Origin: Cloeon dipterum
Taxonomy: Eukaryota > Arthropoda > Insecta > Ephemeroptera > Baetidae
Reading direction: 5' to 3'
DNA: 64,000 bases
Assembly (NCBI RefSeq): GCF_949628265.1
Contig: NC_088787.1
Location: 24,976,501 to 25,040,500, forward strand
In this document: piece after piece, positions 11,401 through 23,900 of the stretch
How positions within the stretch are numbered: position 1 is the stretch's first letter
How the letters are laid out: every line of letters starts with the position of its first letter
Notes under the pieces: model-generated
Seen by the model: only the letters and a program-made list of their open reading frames with translations
Told to the model about the DNA's origin: nothing
Database searches by the model: none
Made by a program: the position numbers and the translations under genes

Positions 11401-13617
11401 TCGCAGGAAATATTGCTTTTATAGGTTTAAATAAATTCAAAAGGGTTTGGAGATCGAACTCCCTTCAGGAGCCACCCCTCGAATTTTTAACCCTCAAAAT
11501 TGACCCTTTTCCGGAGTTTTAATTAATTTTCTCGAGTTAGGAACGGTGAAAATTATTCAAACTCGCAGGAAATATTGCTTTTATAGGTTTAAATAAATTA
11601 AAAAGGGTTTGGAGATCGAACTCCCTTCAGGAGCCACCCCTCGAATTTTTAACCCTCAAAATTGACCCTTTTCCGGAGTTTTAATTAATTTTCTCGAGTT
11701 AGGAACGGTGAAAATTATTCAAACTCGCAGGAAATATTGCTTTTATAGGTTTAAATAAATTAAAAAGGGTTTGGAGATCGAACTCCCTTCAGGAGCCACC
11801 CCTCGAATTTTTAACCCTCAAAATTGACCCTTTTCCGGAGTTTTAATTAATTTTCTCGAGTTAGGAACGGTGAAAATTATTCAAACTCGCAGGAAATATT
11901 GCTTTTATCGGTTTAAATAAATTCAAAAGGGTTTGGAGATCGAACTCCCTTCAGGAGCCACCCCTCGAATTTTTAACCCTCAAAATTGACCCTTTTCCGG
12001 AGTTTTAATTAATTTTCTCGAGTTAGGAACGGTGAAAATTATTCAAACTCGCAGGAAATATTGCTTTTATAGGTTTAAATAAATTAAAAAGGGTTTGGAG
12101 ATCGAACTCCCTTCAGGAGCCACCCCTCGAATTTTTAACCCTCAAAATTGACCCTTTTCCGGAGTTTTAATTAATTTTCTCGAGTTAGGAACGGTGAAAT
12201 TCATTCAAACTCGCAAGAAATATAGCATTTATTAGTGTAAAGGAAGTGGCAAGGGTTTGGAGATCGAACTCTCTTCAGGAGACACTCCTCGAATTTTTAA
12301 CCCTCAAAATTGACTCTTTTCCGGAGTTTTAATTAATTTTCTCGAGTTAGGAACGGTGAAATTCATTCAAACTCGCAAGAAATATAGCATTTATTAGTGT
12401 AAAGGAAGTGGCAAGGGTTTGGAGATCGAACTCTCTTCAGGAGACACTCCTCGAATTTTTAACCCTCAAAATTGACTCTTTTCCGGAGTTTTAATTAATT
12501 TTCTCGAGTTAGGAACGGTGAAAATTATTCAAACTCGCAGGAAATATTGCTTTTATCGGTTTAAATAAATTAAAAAGGGTTTGGAGATCGAACTCCCTTC
12601 AGGAGCCACCCCTCGAATTTTTAACCCTCAAAATTGACTCTTTTCCGGAGTTTTAATTAATTTTCTCGAGTTAGGAACGGTGAAAATTATTCAAACTCGC
12701 AGGAAATATTGCTTTTATAGGTTTAAATAAATTAAAAAGGGTTTGGAGATCGAACTCCCTTCAGGAGCCACCCCTCGAATTTTTAACCCTCAAAATTGAC
12801 CCTTTTCCGGAGTTTTAATTAATTTTCTCGAGTTAGGAACGGTGAAATTCATTCAAACTCGCAAGAAATATAGAATTTATTAGTGTAAAGGAAGTGGCAA
12901 GGGTTTGGAGATCGAACTCTCTTCAGGAGACACTCCTCGAATTTTTAACCCTCAAAATTGACTCTTTTCCGGAGTTTTAATTAATTTTCTCGAGTTAGGA
13001 ACGGTGAAAATTATTCAAACTCGCAGGAAATATTGCTTTTATCGGTTTAAATAAATTAAAAAGGGTTTGGAGATCGAACTCATTTCAGGAGCCACCCATC
13101 GAATTTTTAACCCTCAAAATTGACCCTTTTCCGGAGTTTTAATTAATTTTCTCGAGTTAGGAACGGTGAAAATTATTCAAACTCGCAGGAAATATTGCTT
13201 TTATCGGTTTAAATAAATTAAAAAGGGTTTGGAGATCGAACTCCCTTCAGGAGCCACCCCTCGAATTTTTAACCCTCAAAATTGACCCTTTTCCGGAGTT
13301 TTAATTAATTTTCTCAAGTTAGGAACGGTGAAATTCATTCAAACTTGCAGGAAATATTGCATTTATTAGTTTGAAGGAAGTGGCAAGGGTTTGGAGATCG
13401 AACTCCCTTCAGGAGCCACCCCTTGAATTTTTAACCCTCAAAATTGACCCTTTTTCGGAGTTTTATTTAATTTTCTCAGGTTAGGAACGTTGAAATTAAT
13501 TCAAAATCTCAGGAAATATTGTTTTCATCGGTTTTAATAAATTGCAAAGGGTTCCAAGATTGAACTCCCTTCAGGAACCACCCCTCGAATTTTAAGCCCT
13601 TAATTTGCACCCTTTTC
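8446..13617 (+). repeat. Tandem satellite, 162-bp monomer, about 31 copies
   Basis: CTCGAG marks recur at 8452-8457, then end at 8620, 8782, 8944, 9106 and so on, to a degenerate copy ending at 13480. The last 30 units keep an exact 162-bp period (8620 + 30 x 162 = 13480); the first unit is 163 bp and the last is truncated near 13617. Common elements are ttttctcgagttaggaacgg, ggagatcgaactcccttcag and ttttccggagttttaattaa. Edge units are the most diverged. Two subtypes occur: a common one with gcttttatcggtttaaat and a rarer one with gcatttattagtctaaagg. No open frame runs through it. Confidence 0.97.
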
Positions 13618-14626
13618 TTTTGCTCAAATTTTTATTTTACGAATAAGAGTTGCATTTTACTTCACTTGGGCAGTATCCGATTCACCCCCATCCCTTAAAT
13701 TTATGCATACGACCCTCTTTTTGCGTTAGAAATTTTTGGTTGGCAGCATTGCTGAAAAAGCGGCTATCTTCTCGCGAGCGGCTAACTCGAACGGCTATCT
13801 TCACGATCGTGAGTAGAAGGATGATTTAATCAATCGTCGAGCTCAAATTTTGGCGGGACTGATCTTTATCAATCTCTATGAGATTCACGTCACTGGTGCA
13901 AATTTGAGTATTTTTTTCGGTTTTTACAACTATTTACCACGTTTTCCGTCAGCAGAATAGAACTGAAACTAGTGCGTCTACGCGTCTCCAGTTCTGCTAT
14001 TGCTCTCCTGATCAGCTGCATGTTTCATTTTGCCATGCCATTGACCTCCGTGTGATATCATGATATTCGTTTTTCAGACCTTTATGTATGTATTTCAATT
14101 CTAAACATCATTTAGAGCATTATTGCCAATATTGTTTATCTAAACACATAACACAACACTGGATTAAAACTTGTTTTCAATTGTGCTTTTTATATTTTTA
14201 ACTGACTGAGTGCTAGGTATTGGACTATTAACTATGTTGAGCGCCTTAAATGTATTATTTTTCTACTTGGTTGATCGCAGTAATAATTATTATTACTAAT
14301 ACTATACACAATTTTTGTATTTTTCATCAAATATATAGTATTAAATTTCTAAGGTTCGAGAAAAAGAATGGTAACATATTATTATGCAACTAAAGGCATA
14401 CAAAATCTACCATCATAATTAATTAAAAACAATATTTTTGTTGCAATAAATTTTGGTTGAAATTTATGAGTTATTTATCCTAAAATAAAATAAAAAACAA
14501 TACTTCTGTCGCACTTTTAACTATTTATTAGTGTTTAAATCAGGGTTATAAAAATTGTAACAATGAATTTTTCCGATTTTTCGATACAAAGTTAAGGCAA
14601 AATGGATTATCAATTATCATTATTTA
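13618..14626. other. AT-rich gap between satellite and ornithine aminotransferase
   Basis: About 1 kb with no supported gene. It probably includes the 3' flank of the aminotransferase gene, which is on the minus strand and ends at 14627. An AATAAA hexamer on the minus strand near 14524-14529 is a possible downstream poly(A) signal. Confidence 0.55.
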
Positions 14627-14628
14627 TT
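14623..14628 (-). terminator. Possible poly(A) signal AATAAA overlapping the OAT stop codon
   Basis: On the minus strand the stop TAA (14629-14627) runs straight into AATAAA (14628-14623). If used, the 3' UTR would be only 10-30 bases long. Another AATAAA about 100 bp downstream is an alternative. Confidence 0.3.
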
Positions 14629-17600
14629 ATTTTTTGAAGGCGAGTACCGAATTGACAATAATCTCAATGCTCTGCTTGATCTGTTCTTCCGTGATAACGA
14701 GCGGAGGAGCCAGTCTGATGATGTGTCCGTGCGTTGGCTTGGCCAGCAGTCCCTTTTCCTTCATGTGCAAGCAAACCTCCCACGCATCAATTTCTGCAAA
14801 CGTTTCCAATAGACAACCAAAATTTAATTAATTAAATTGCTTTACCTGGATTCATCACAATTGCGTTGAGCAGTCCCTTGCCCCTGACCTGGGTCACGAT
14901 TTCCTGAGGCAGTTGCTTGCGGAGCTCATCGCGGAAAATATTTCCCAGTCGTTCGGCGTTCTGAGCCATGTTCTCGTCCTCGAGCACCTGCAGCGCCTCC
15001 ATGGCCACCCTGCAGGCCAGCGCGTTGCCACCGTAAGTGGAGCCGTGCTCACCTGGCTTAATGCACAGCATCACGTCGTCGTTGGCCAGCACAGCGCTCA
15101 CCTGGAAATCCGAGTGTTATTTTTGTGCTTCTTGCTGTGAGCTTGGTATTTTTACATCGAAATAAATTCGATATTTTTTTCCACTTAAACTGCGTGCGTC
15201 AAACAATATAAGATAACAGAATATAATCTTTGACCTTGTTTCCTCTCATAATATATTAGGAAACTGTTTGCTATCTGAAAAATTCATCACGGGCACACTT
15301 TACATACATAATTAATTTGATATGAATGAAGAAAATATTCAACCAAATCTCCCTCTTGCCCAAATGTGCCAAAAACTTTTTTTTATAATTTTAATTAGTT
15401 ATTGAATCTTAAATCTCAAAAGCATCCCTAGATAAAAAAATCTCCAGCGCGTTAAATTATTTTCTCTGCCGACAAAATTTTTTCCATAATTTTGGGCGTG
15501 GACGACATTTGTTTGATAACCTTTGCAAGCAGGTATGCCTCAAAAATACTCACAGGCAGGATTCCACCACTGAGAGCTTTGCCGAGGATGAGGATATCTG
15601 GCTTGACACCCTCGTGGTCGACTGCGAGGCGGCGTCCGGTCCTGGCGAGCCCGGTCTGTACCTCGTCGGCGATCCAGAGGACATTGTGCTTATCGCACAG
15701 CTGCCGAATGCCCTTGAGGTAGCCATCCTTGGGCACCACGACCCCGGCCTCGCCTTGGATGGGCTCCACCATGAAGGCGCACACGTTGGGGTCCTCCAGG
15801 GCTTTCTCTAGAGCCTCCAGGTCATCGTAGGGCACCAGCTTGAAGCCTGGCATGAACGGCCCGAAGCCCTTGTAGCTTGAGGGGTCCGTCGATGAGGAGA
15901 TAGCGGACATAGTGCGGCCCCAGAAATTACCCTCAGCGAATATGATGACAGCTTGGTTGTCTGGCACGCCCTTCTTCATGTAAGCCCACTTTCTGGCCAG
16001 CTTGCATGCTGTTTCGCCGCCCTCGACGCCTGTGTTCATCGGGAGGAGCTTCTGGTAGCCGAAAAGGTTCGTCGCCATCTCTGCATATTCTCCAAGCAAA
16101 TCACTGAGAACAAAATATTTTTAAATATTAATGTCTAGTCCGTCCTTAAACACTTTCCTGTTGACCAAAATATGAGTCTATGTCCCTGTAAAATTTAAAG
16201 TTCTAAAAAGCACATCAATGTTCAACACGTACTAAACTCATCAACAATGTGTTCTTAAGCATGCAGCTTATTTTCATCAGACAAAAAGGTTGCATCATAG
16301 TTTAGATTCTTACAATTTCAATATAAAATTCGAGGAATTTCTTCCACGAAGGGAAAGAAAAAAATACTTTATGAGTGGAAAGTAAGGTGTTGGCCTCATT
16401 ATAAATAGTTTTTGCGGTTTTTACAAACCAGTAAAACGCCCTGGAAGTGAGGGTCAGCTTGCTGGCCTGTTCCTGCAGCGCGGCCAAGAGGCGGGGGTGG
16501 CAGTGGCCTTGGTTGACTGCCGAGTAGGCGCTCAGAAAGTCCAAATACTTGCGTCCCTCCATATCCCACATGTGCACCCCTAAAAATGAATATTCACTTT
16601 CACCAAACTCGCACGGAAGCCGTTCAATTTTGTACCTTTCGCCTTGCAGATGGCCACCGGCAGCGGGTGGTAGTTGTGGGCGCTGAACTTCTCCTCCCTG
16701 TGCATGACATCTTCAGAGCTGATCTCCTGCATCTTCTTCAAAGGTGCTCCCTGCGACATGACGGTGAGTTACTTTCCAGCTTCTATTTCGCGACAAAATT
16801 GGCTGCGAAGAGAGCAATCGATTGTGTTGTAGGGAAAACCGCAGCACACACACCACACACACGCTCTCTCTAAAAATAATTACACCTGCCGGCGTTTTTG
16901 CTCCGCGTGCTCTTTTATTGTCACTCTTAGAGAGCGATCCTCACGCATCCTAGGTGTAAACGCATGATCTTTGTGCACCAATAGCGTCCAAGACCTGCCC
17001 CAATGTACAAACAAAAGCAGCAACTACTATACCCTCACGCCAAAATAGACTCATTGCCAGCCACTCCTAAAAACCTCCTCGCACCCCCGCGGCCGTAAAA
17101 GAAACGAAAGAAACCCACGTATGCGCTAGATTATCCATTCAATGCGGTCGTCTTGTTAGGAAAAATAGAAAATGTTTTAAATAGAAAATAAATTAATTAC
17201 TGTGAGAATAAACAACAATATAATTTTGCAGAATATTTTTGATAATATGTTTATGAAAACCCTTCAACAGTCCATGAATTTGGAACAAGTTAGGATTAAA
17301 TTTAAAAAATACCTTGTTTAAAATTCAAAGAATTGGATCTCTTGAGGCCTACGTCGTTGTGACGCGAGTGTTTAGTTCCAATTGAAGTAGATATTTTCAT
17401 GTAATAGTCTCACATGGTTTACTTTCAAAACAATTTTTCTCGATATCACTATTGCTCAATACAGTGAGATTTTTTAGTCTTACAAATTAAAATGTTGCTT
17501 CATGCTACATTTCCAAAACGTATTATTAATTTATTGGACACCATTGGTGTACGCGACTCAATTACAATTTCCACCATATATAAAGAGCTGTTATATTTAA

Positions 17601-18021
17601 CGTTTTCTGAATTTCCACTGTTACTTATAATTATTTAAAATTGTTAAGAATCGCTAACAAGGTTTGCGTTTTTTCAAATCAGAACAAATTTGAACCTTTT
17701 TGTTTCTCATAATGTTGCTAAGTAAGCGGACAACTCGGCGCAACACACGTTAAATCCTATGACATTTAATTGCAAATATTTTCATATTCAAGGTAAGCGA
17801 GGGTGAGCAGAACTTGAAATCACAGAATTTAAAGATAAACCAGTTTCTCCATATTCTTCCATCTCTCTCTCACTCACATGCTGGTACTCGAGACAGTTCA
17901 AAGTGACGAGAGAAAAATCATTAATTGCAAAATATTTTACCTGAGCGGCAGGAGCAGTGTAAGATGCAGTCGCGAAGCCCCTGACGTCCTGCAGGACTGC
18001 GCGAATCAACATCACTCTCAT
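14627..18021 (-). CDS. Oat: Ornithine aminotransferase, mitochondrial
   Basis: PLP enzyme of the mitochondrial matrix that interconverts ornithine plus 2-oxoglutarate with glutamate-5-semialdehyde plus glutamate, linking arginine, proline and glutamate metabolism. Six exons join in phase: 18021-17941, 16750-16636, 16579-16429, 16103-15554, 15101-14846, 14793-14627, giving 439 aa, the same length as human OAT. Residues 1 to about 27 ([20 protein letters not shown] start) resemble a mitochondrial presequence. Family motifs are [54 protein letters not shown] and LGKALSGG, whose Lys (about residue 291) is the expected PLP Schiff-base lysine. The donor after exon 3 is GTTTGT, weaker than the rest. 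An acceptor (atttcag) just before the ATG implies an upstream non-coding exon that I could not place. Confidence 0.96.
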
Positions 18022-18493
18022 TTTATTCTGAAATTAGGGCAAAAATATTTACTTTATTTCGGTGGTTATTAATTCAAGTATTAAACTTTACTACCTATTT
18101 AAAACACAATATATCAGAGCGAATGCGCACCCATATATTTGAAGTAAAACTCGCGCATGTTGATCACTATCTATAGAGCTTTATCAAATCTTGTTTCTTA
18201 TAAACTCGCATGTTGTGTCTGTTCAGCTGTCAGTTTTCAACGTCAATCAAGAAGTAATTATAATTAAGCCATATAGACCCAAAGCGTTATTGCAGTTTAA
18301 GAGTCTGAGTGCCTTAAACTTATAATTATCTCAAGCGTACATATATATTGTAAAATGAAAGCAGCGGAAAAGGCTAAAATCATGATATACAACGTTGTGT
18401 GCTATATCAACGCGACTTGGCCAGATTGAAGACGGTAATTCCACTGCTGTCTCCCGTTAGGTGGGCTGTTCAACATTATCATTCTATTTTTAG
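18022..18493. other. Upstream flank of the aminotransferase gene
   Basis: This stretch should contain the 5' UTR exon and promoter of Oat (transcribed leftward), but I see no clear TATA box. A short plus-strand frame starting MKAAEKAKIMIYN at 18355 could be a first exon for the candidate gene at 18494-19058; the joining phase is not convincing. Confidence 0.35.
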
Positions 18494-19058
18494 AAACACA
18501 GAGAGCTCAACACAAACGTCTTGTCACGATGACTTCTTGAAGTTGAAAATTAATTCCTATATTTCCTTGGCATTTCGTTTACGGACTGCGAGTTTGTCAA
18601 CTTGCGATAGGACAATTGTTAAAATATCGACGCACGTAAGTGCTTCAAACAAATTATTTTATGCAATTTTTTAAACTCTAAAGAAAAATTGGATTATTCA
18701 TGTTTGCAATGATTTTATGATTTCCCCATTAATCATGTCATGCTTCTACATGTGGTACAATTTGTCGTCATGATAATTTTGAGGAAGTGAGCAAACCGCA
18801 ACTTAAAACCCATGTGTTGCACAGCTCATGAATAAAACAAATTAGAAATGAAATGTCTATTCGCATTTCTAGGTAAAGCGAAAAAGATCAAATTCTGCCG
18901 ACGGAGAAGCAGTTAAAGAGCCTAAAGGAGACACAACACATATCAAAAAGCCAATTGGCCTTGTGACGAGCGCTGCTCAATGGTCCGATCTGTTAGCAAC
19001 GCCAGCACCAAACAAGCCTGTTTTAACAGCCGCGCCGCACAGGCGAGCCTCCTCATAA
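18494..19058 (+). CDS. Possible small two-exon gene (partial), product unknown
   Basis: An acceptor-like ctatttttag precedes an open frame from 18494 to 18635 that ends at a strong donor (cgcac|gtaagt). A second open exon, 18873-19058, follows a catttctag acceptor and stays in phase to a TAA. The second exon encodes a basic Ser/Lys-rich start (VKRKRSNSADGEAVKEPKGD) and then GLVTSAAQWSDLLATPAPN. The composition looks coding, but I do not recognise the family and cannot find a secure start codon. It could be chance, or the 3' part of a gene whose first exon is near 18355. Confidence 0.25.
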
Positions 19059-19091
19059 AATTTTATCAACGTCTTCTCTGGCCTGTCTCAC

Positions 19092-19542
19092 TTAGTTGCT
19101 GCGCAGATAATTCCGGAAGTTTTGAAAAAGTTGGTAATCATGCAAAGAAATGGTCAAAATGATTGTTTCCCCGTACACTAGTTCAGATAAAGCGTTTTCC
19201 TGTTGAGCAATTCTGGCAGCGCGCGAAAATCCTTGAACTTGACTTTTAAAGTTGGGTAATATGAATTTTCTTATCTTATGTCGGTGCAAAGTAATCAAAG
19301 ATGCAGCTGTGAGATACACTTGAAAAAAAATTCTTCAAGATGCAAAATTCTTGCAAAAAATACGTATATATTTAAAATTTGCTCTCACCATTGTGCTGCC
19401 TCTTCTCCCGCTGGTACAAAAAGAATGCTTTTTGACGAACTCGTGGGCTGAACTGCTTGAGGATCCCCTCCTTCGCACTGAATTTATAATAGCGTACAGC
19501 GCTGCTGACCACATTTGCCATCGAGTCGCGTGCATTCCTCAT
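19092..19542 (-). CDS. Possible small two-exon gene, product unknown
   Basis: An ATG at 19542 opens MRNARDSMANVVSSAVRYYK, followed by FSAKEGILKQFSPRVRQKAF and FLYQREKRQHN, ending at a good donor (aatg|gtgaga) at 19389. This is a basic peptide with a codon-like pattern. A 70-bp intron with a T-rich acceptor (tttttttttcaag) leads in phase to 19318-19092 (VYLTAASLITLHRHKIRKFI and onward), for a total of 126 aa. The first exon looks like a short mitochondrial-type N-terminus; the second is less persuasive towards its end. I recognise no family. Confidence 0.35.
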
Positions 19543-20900
19543 TAGCCGCGGCTGACACCACTCGATTTTGTTGATTCGGTATTTTAAGCCGTCTTGCGAA
19601 ACACAAACACGTTTATTGATTTAATTATACAGCATCTAGTAAAATACCCAATCATTGTCAACAACTAAACCTTTACTTTCTGCAAATATGGAGGGCATTA
19701 AATATTAAATCAAATGTATAAAGTAATTGAACATTGACCCCGCACAATTGTGTATTAAAACTAGTTATGTTATTCCATTGATTGTTTTGTGAGCAACAGA
19801 GTTATCCAGAATCATAAAAGAATCACGTTGATCTTGATATTACCAACTCCTATCAATATTTTCAGAGAGCAGAATGACCTCAGGTCAGCCTCTCGGGTCA
19901 GCGTGACAGAGAGGAGAAACGCACTCGATTATCACGGGAATGGCTTTTTTCGCCCTTAGAATTATCACAGAGGCGGCCAATCCTGCCAAAGAATTAGCAT
20001 TCATGTGGCCAAATTCTCGAATAATATGCCTCCCTTGAGGCGCAAAAAATTATTGTGTTTTTGATTCGCTGCGAATGCATATCCTGAGCTTTTAAAGTTG
20101 GAAAAAAGGAACTAAAAATATTTTCCTTCATTTCGGCATTTGTTAAAAGAAAAAAAATGCATCTCAAATATTTACTGGCTTAGTTATATTCAAATTAAAA
20201 AAGTGATAATAAATGCAGCTTGGGTAGCTTCTCAGATGTATAACAAGCTGTTTTTCGTATTTCTATACAAAAGTCCTGATCATCTATAGTTTTGGCAGCT
20301 GATTTAACCATCTGAGCGCCAGGACAAACAGCTCGCTATGTATGCACACCAAGGAAATTTGCAAATAATTTCAACGGAAAAAATTCACGTGTGATTCTGC
20401 CCTACATTGATATTTACTAACAAATTAAAAAAATAACAATAAACATAACTTATTCGATCCAAAACCTGCAATTTACTCGGCATTCATAATTTTTCCAATT
20501 GCGTTTTTACAAAAACTTCTATAAGTTGCGTATTTTGCTGAAGCATATTATAAAATATCGGGTTCAAAATGTTTTTCCAGTGAGGAGGCAAACGGGTTAT
20601 ATAACGTTATTGTTTATTTACAAGAGAACATTCTTCTTATTAACATTCAGTTTGCGAACAATAATATTTACAGCATGATAACACCGCGAAAAAAGCGGGT
20701 TTCTAGTTGCAAGCTAAAGAAAGCGATGCTTCATAGGAATCAGTCGATAAATATGCGAAAGGACAGAAAGGTCGTTTTCCCCTCGAGACAATAATAACGA
20801 TTAAAAATAAATAAAAAGCGTCCTTTTCAGCGACGAAAAGGAGCCAGTGTAATATGAACAAATCAGTCAGTCAGTCTTGGGGTTGGTCGGAGTGGCGGGC
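19543..20900. other. Non-coding stretch between small candidate gene and nrf-6-like gene
   Basis: AT-rich, no supported gene. It includes a diverged dispersed-repeat copy at about 20240-20345 and the likely 3' flank of the nrf-6-like gene (minus strand), with AT-rich hexamers that could serve for polyadenylation. Confidence 0.5.
20240..20345. repeat. Dispersed repeat, diverged copy 3
   Basis: tttttcgtatttctatac, tcctgatcatctatagtttt and acagctcgctatg fall in the same order as related blocks at 5047-5205. Matching is patchy and was judged by eye. Confidence 0.3.
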
Positions 20901-23900
20901 CTAGATCTTGCGCGTATCGTGGTCAGCCAGGAAGCCGAGGAAGCCCTCACGGAAGCGCAGGTTGGACGGTGGATGCTTAACGCCCTCCAGATTGCGCAAG
21001 TGGCGAGACTCGACCACGCTGTATGAGTAAGAGCGCGCCTGGAAGCGCCGGCTGCTGGCCAGCCGCTCCTCAGCCTCGCGCAAGTCGGCGCCCGTCGCCA
21101 GCGCAAGCACGTGCGCCAGCGGCAGCAGGAACAGCAGAGTCAGCGCCACGCTGCACACCACCAGCAGGAACAACTCGTTCAGGTCGAACTAGAAAGTTTA
21201 GAGCAAATTTTCACCAGCCGCATCTAAAGGACTGCAAATTAAGGAGTTTTAAATTTAAACTTGTTCTGGAGATTACCAGATACAATACAAGTTGCATACT
21301 TACAAAAATATAAAATAATTAAAGAATTGGACGGGAGTGGAAATTCTCAGGGATGCTGTCGACATATATAGCAATAATTTTCCAGGTGCAAAAACTGGTA
21401 TGAAAATTAAAGCAAAAGAATGACTTATTTCATTTAAGGGACGCTAAAAATATAATTTTGGACAAAAAATGACCAAATCACCAAAACGTGGGAAAAACTA
21501 ATGGTAAAACTAATAGTTGTAATGAATAGTAATTAGAAAAGGTAGTCACCACGCTGTTCATTTTGTAATACTGGGGAGTACGGATGGAAGCGATGCCGCC
21601 GAAAATGAGAAGAATCTGCACCATGTAGAAAGCGTAGGAGAGTTTGCTGAACACGACGAACCCTTTCCAGCTGAGGAAGGAGTTGAGCATTCCTACAAAA
21701 AAGGAAACACTCGTTAATTCGTCCAGGATGATCGAGCCGCCGCACAACTCACCTCCGTAGCCAGTGTAGCACGCGTAAATGCACCAGCAGAGGCAGATGC
21801 TCCACAAAACCGGCTGGAGGACGCCAAAGACAGCACTATCGTGCGGCTGGTACTTGTAGCCCCGCTCGGCGATCTCCGAAGGGCCGAAGAAGGAGTAGTA
21901 GCCGCAAATGAGCGCCACAGCCCAGCCCGCGTACATTTGATCCTGCGCGCGTGAAATATTAGAGCAATAAAAACTCTCCTGAATAATTGTATCTCGCTTT
22001 CTCACCTTTCGCAGCAGGCTGCGGCGTCCGGTGACCCTGAGGAAGTAGCCGAGCATTATTCCAGCCAGGTAGGGCGTCATCCTGTGCAGAGGATTCAGGT
22101 ACATGCGGTCCGCCGCGTCCACCATCTGGGACAGCGAAATTCCGTGGTAGATGAAGGTGGACAGGTGCCACTTGTGGATGACCACGTAGCGCAGGACGCC
22201 GAGCACGGCCAGCACGCCGGTCAGCGCCGCCGTCGTCAGGCGGGGATGCTTGTACATGGCGAGGATGATGAACGGCGCCGCCAAGTACATTTGCATGTCA
22301 GTGACCAACTGGTGAGACGGAGGGTAGCACTGGAAATGCAATTAAGGCACACCGTTTGGAATTATTTAAAAAATGTGTCTACTTCAAATATTTGGGAAAA
22401 AAAATTAGGAAAAAAATGCAAAATTTCATACCATGTGGTCCATTCCGTCAAAGTTGTTCATATAGATAAAGGACTTCCAGAACCCGTTCTTGCAGCCGTT
22501 GACAAAGTGCTGGGCCACGCGGATCACCTGCGGACTCTGGATCCAGTAGTCCATGTCTTTGACTAGCATCACGGTGATGACGAAGATGGGCGTGAATTTG
22601 ACGTATCTCGTGAGGTACATCATGAGCACGCTGATTTTCTTGCCTGACTGAAGCTTCTTGATCGTGTAGTATGAGGTGAGGAGGCCGCTGAGCACCACGA
22701 AGGTGTCCACGTTGTTCAGAAATGCGCGGAATATCATAGTCCAAGCCCCTTCAAAGTCCTAAACACAAATTAATTAATGCCTCTTATATTGAATTAATTT
22801 TTTTTTACCTCTGCCAGCTCGGTTCTGTTGGTGAAAGGGATAAAGAGCCCAAACACGCCACGATGGATGAGGTAGATGATGAGGGAGAAAACCGCTCTTA
22901 TTCCGTGCAGGCAATTAATGTCATCGAAGGCAGTGTCGGTCTTCATCAGATCTCCAGTATTTCGCGACAGTGAGAAAGCAAGGAGGAATCGTTGTTTAGC
23001 AGCTGAAATTATTTTCGTGAAATTAATTTCACAAATTACCATTAGCAAAAAATCCACGTTTAACTAATATTTATACACTTACGTGGTAGCTGTCCATCTG
23101 AAATCTTGCCTTCAAGCCTGTCCCTTTTCAATTTGGCGTCAGCGAGAGTTCCAAATATAGCAAAAGCGACCACAAGCAGCACAATACTCCTGCAAATTAA
23201 ATTAAAATACTGTAATTGAAATTCATAGTCATAAAATTCAGTCACAAACATTGTGATCAGGGGGCCTTTCCGGATGATGCCCTCCTTGTTGCGAACGACG
23301 CAGCCGTCAGAGTCCACCTGCACGTGCAAGCGGAGGCCCTCGGTGGTCGCGTTGTATCGGCGAGCAAGTCGGCGGAGCGAACTTTGCACCTCGCGGTGGC
23401 TGCACGACGATGGCACGCAGAACGCCCATGAAATCGCCGAAAACGAAGGGAAAAATCGCACACCCTTAGTTTATAAATGATTAGTAATGTCCAAATGCCG
23501 TAATTTAAAAAAAAAACTCACGTCAAAAGCCGTACTCTGGACCATTTTATGCGAGTGCATCAGGTCCAAAACGTTGTCGTCATCGGCGGTGGACGCCAGC
23601 GGCTCCAGGTACGCCCTGGCCAGGCAGTACTGACCCTTGGTGACGCTCAAACACTGTTCAAAGTCACCCAGTTGATTCAGATTTCCATTGAGCAGACCAG
23701 ATGCTAGCTTTCCCGTCGCGTCATGCACTATACAAAATTAAAAATATAATTTAAAAAAAATCTGCATATGATCAGAAACAAATTTTTACTTTTCAATGCC
23801 CACATCTCGAGGTTTTTGACCCCTTCATAAAACCGCAAGCTGTCCTTCCGGCATTGTTCGTCTTTGCTGTCCCATGGAGCGAAGGGTGGCTGCATGCTGA

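Noticed and set aside
8446-13617. Regular array considered as CRISPR or as RNA polymerase III (B-box) units
   Set aside because: Units are contiguous 162-bp repeats without unique spacers in a eukaryotic context, and the gatcgaactcc element does not fit the B-box spacing.
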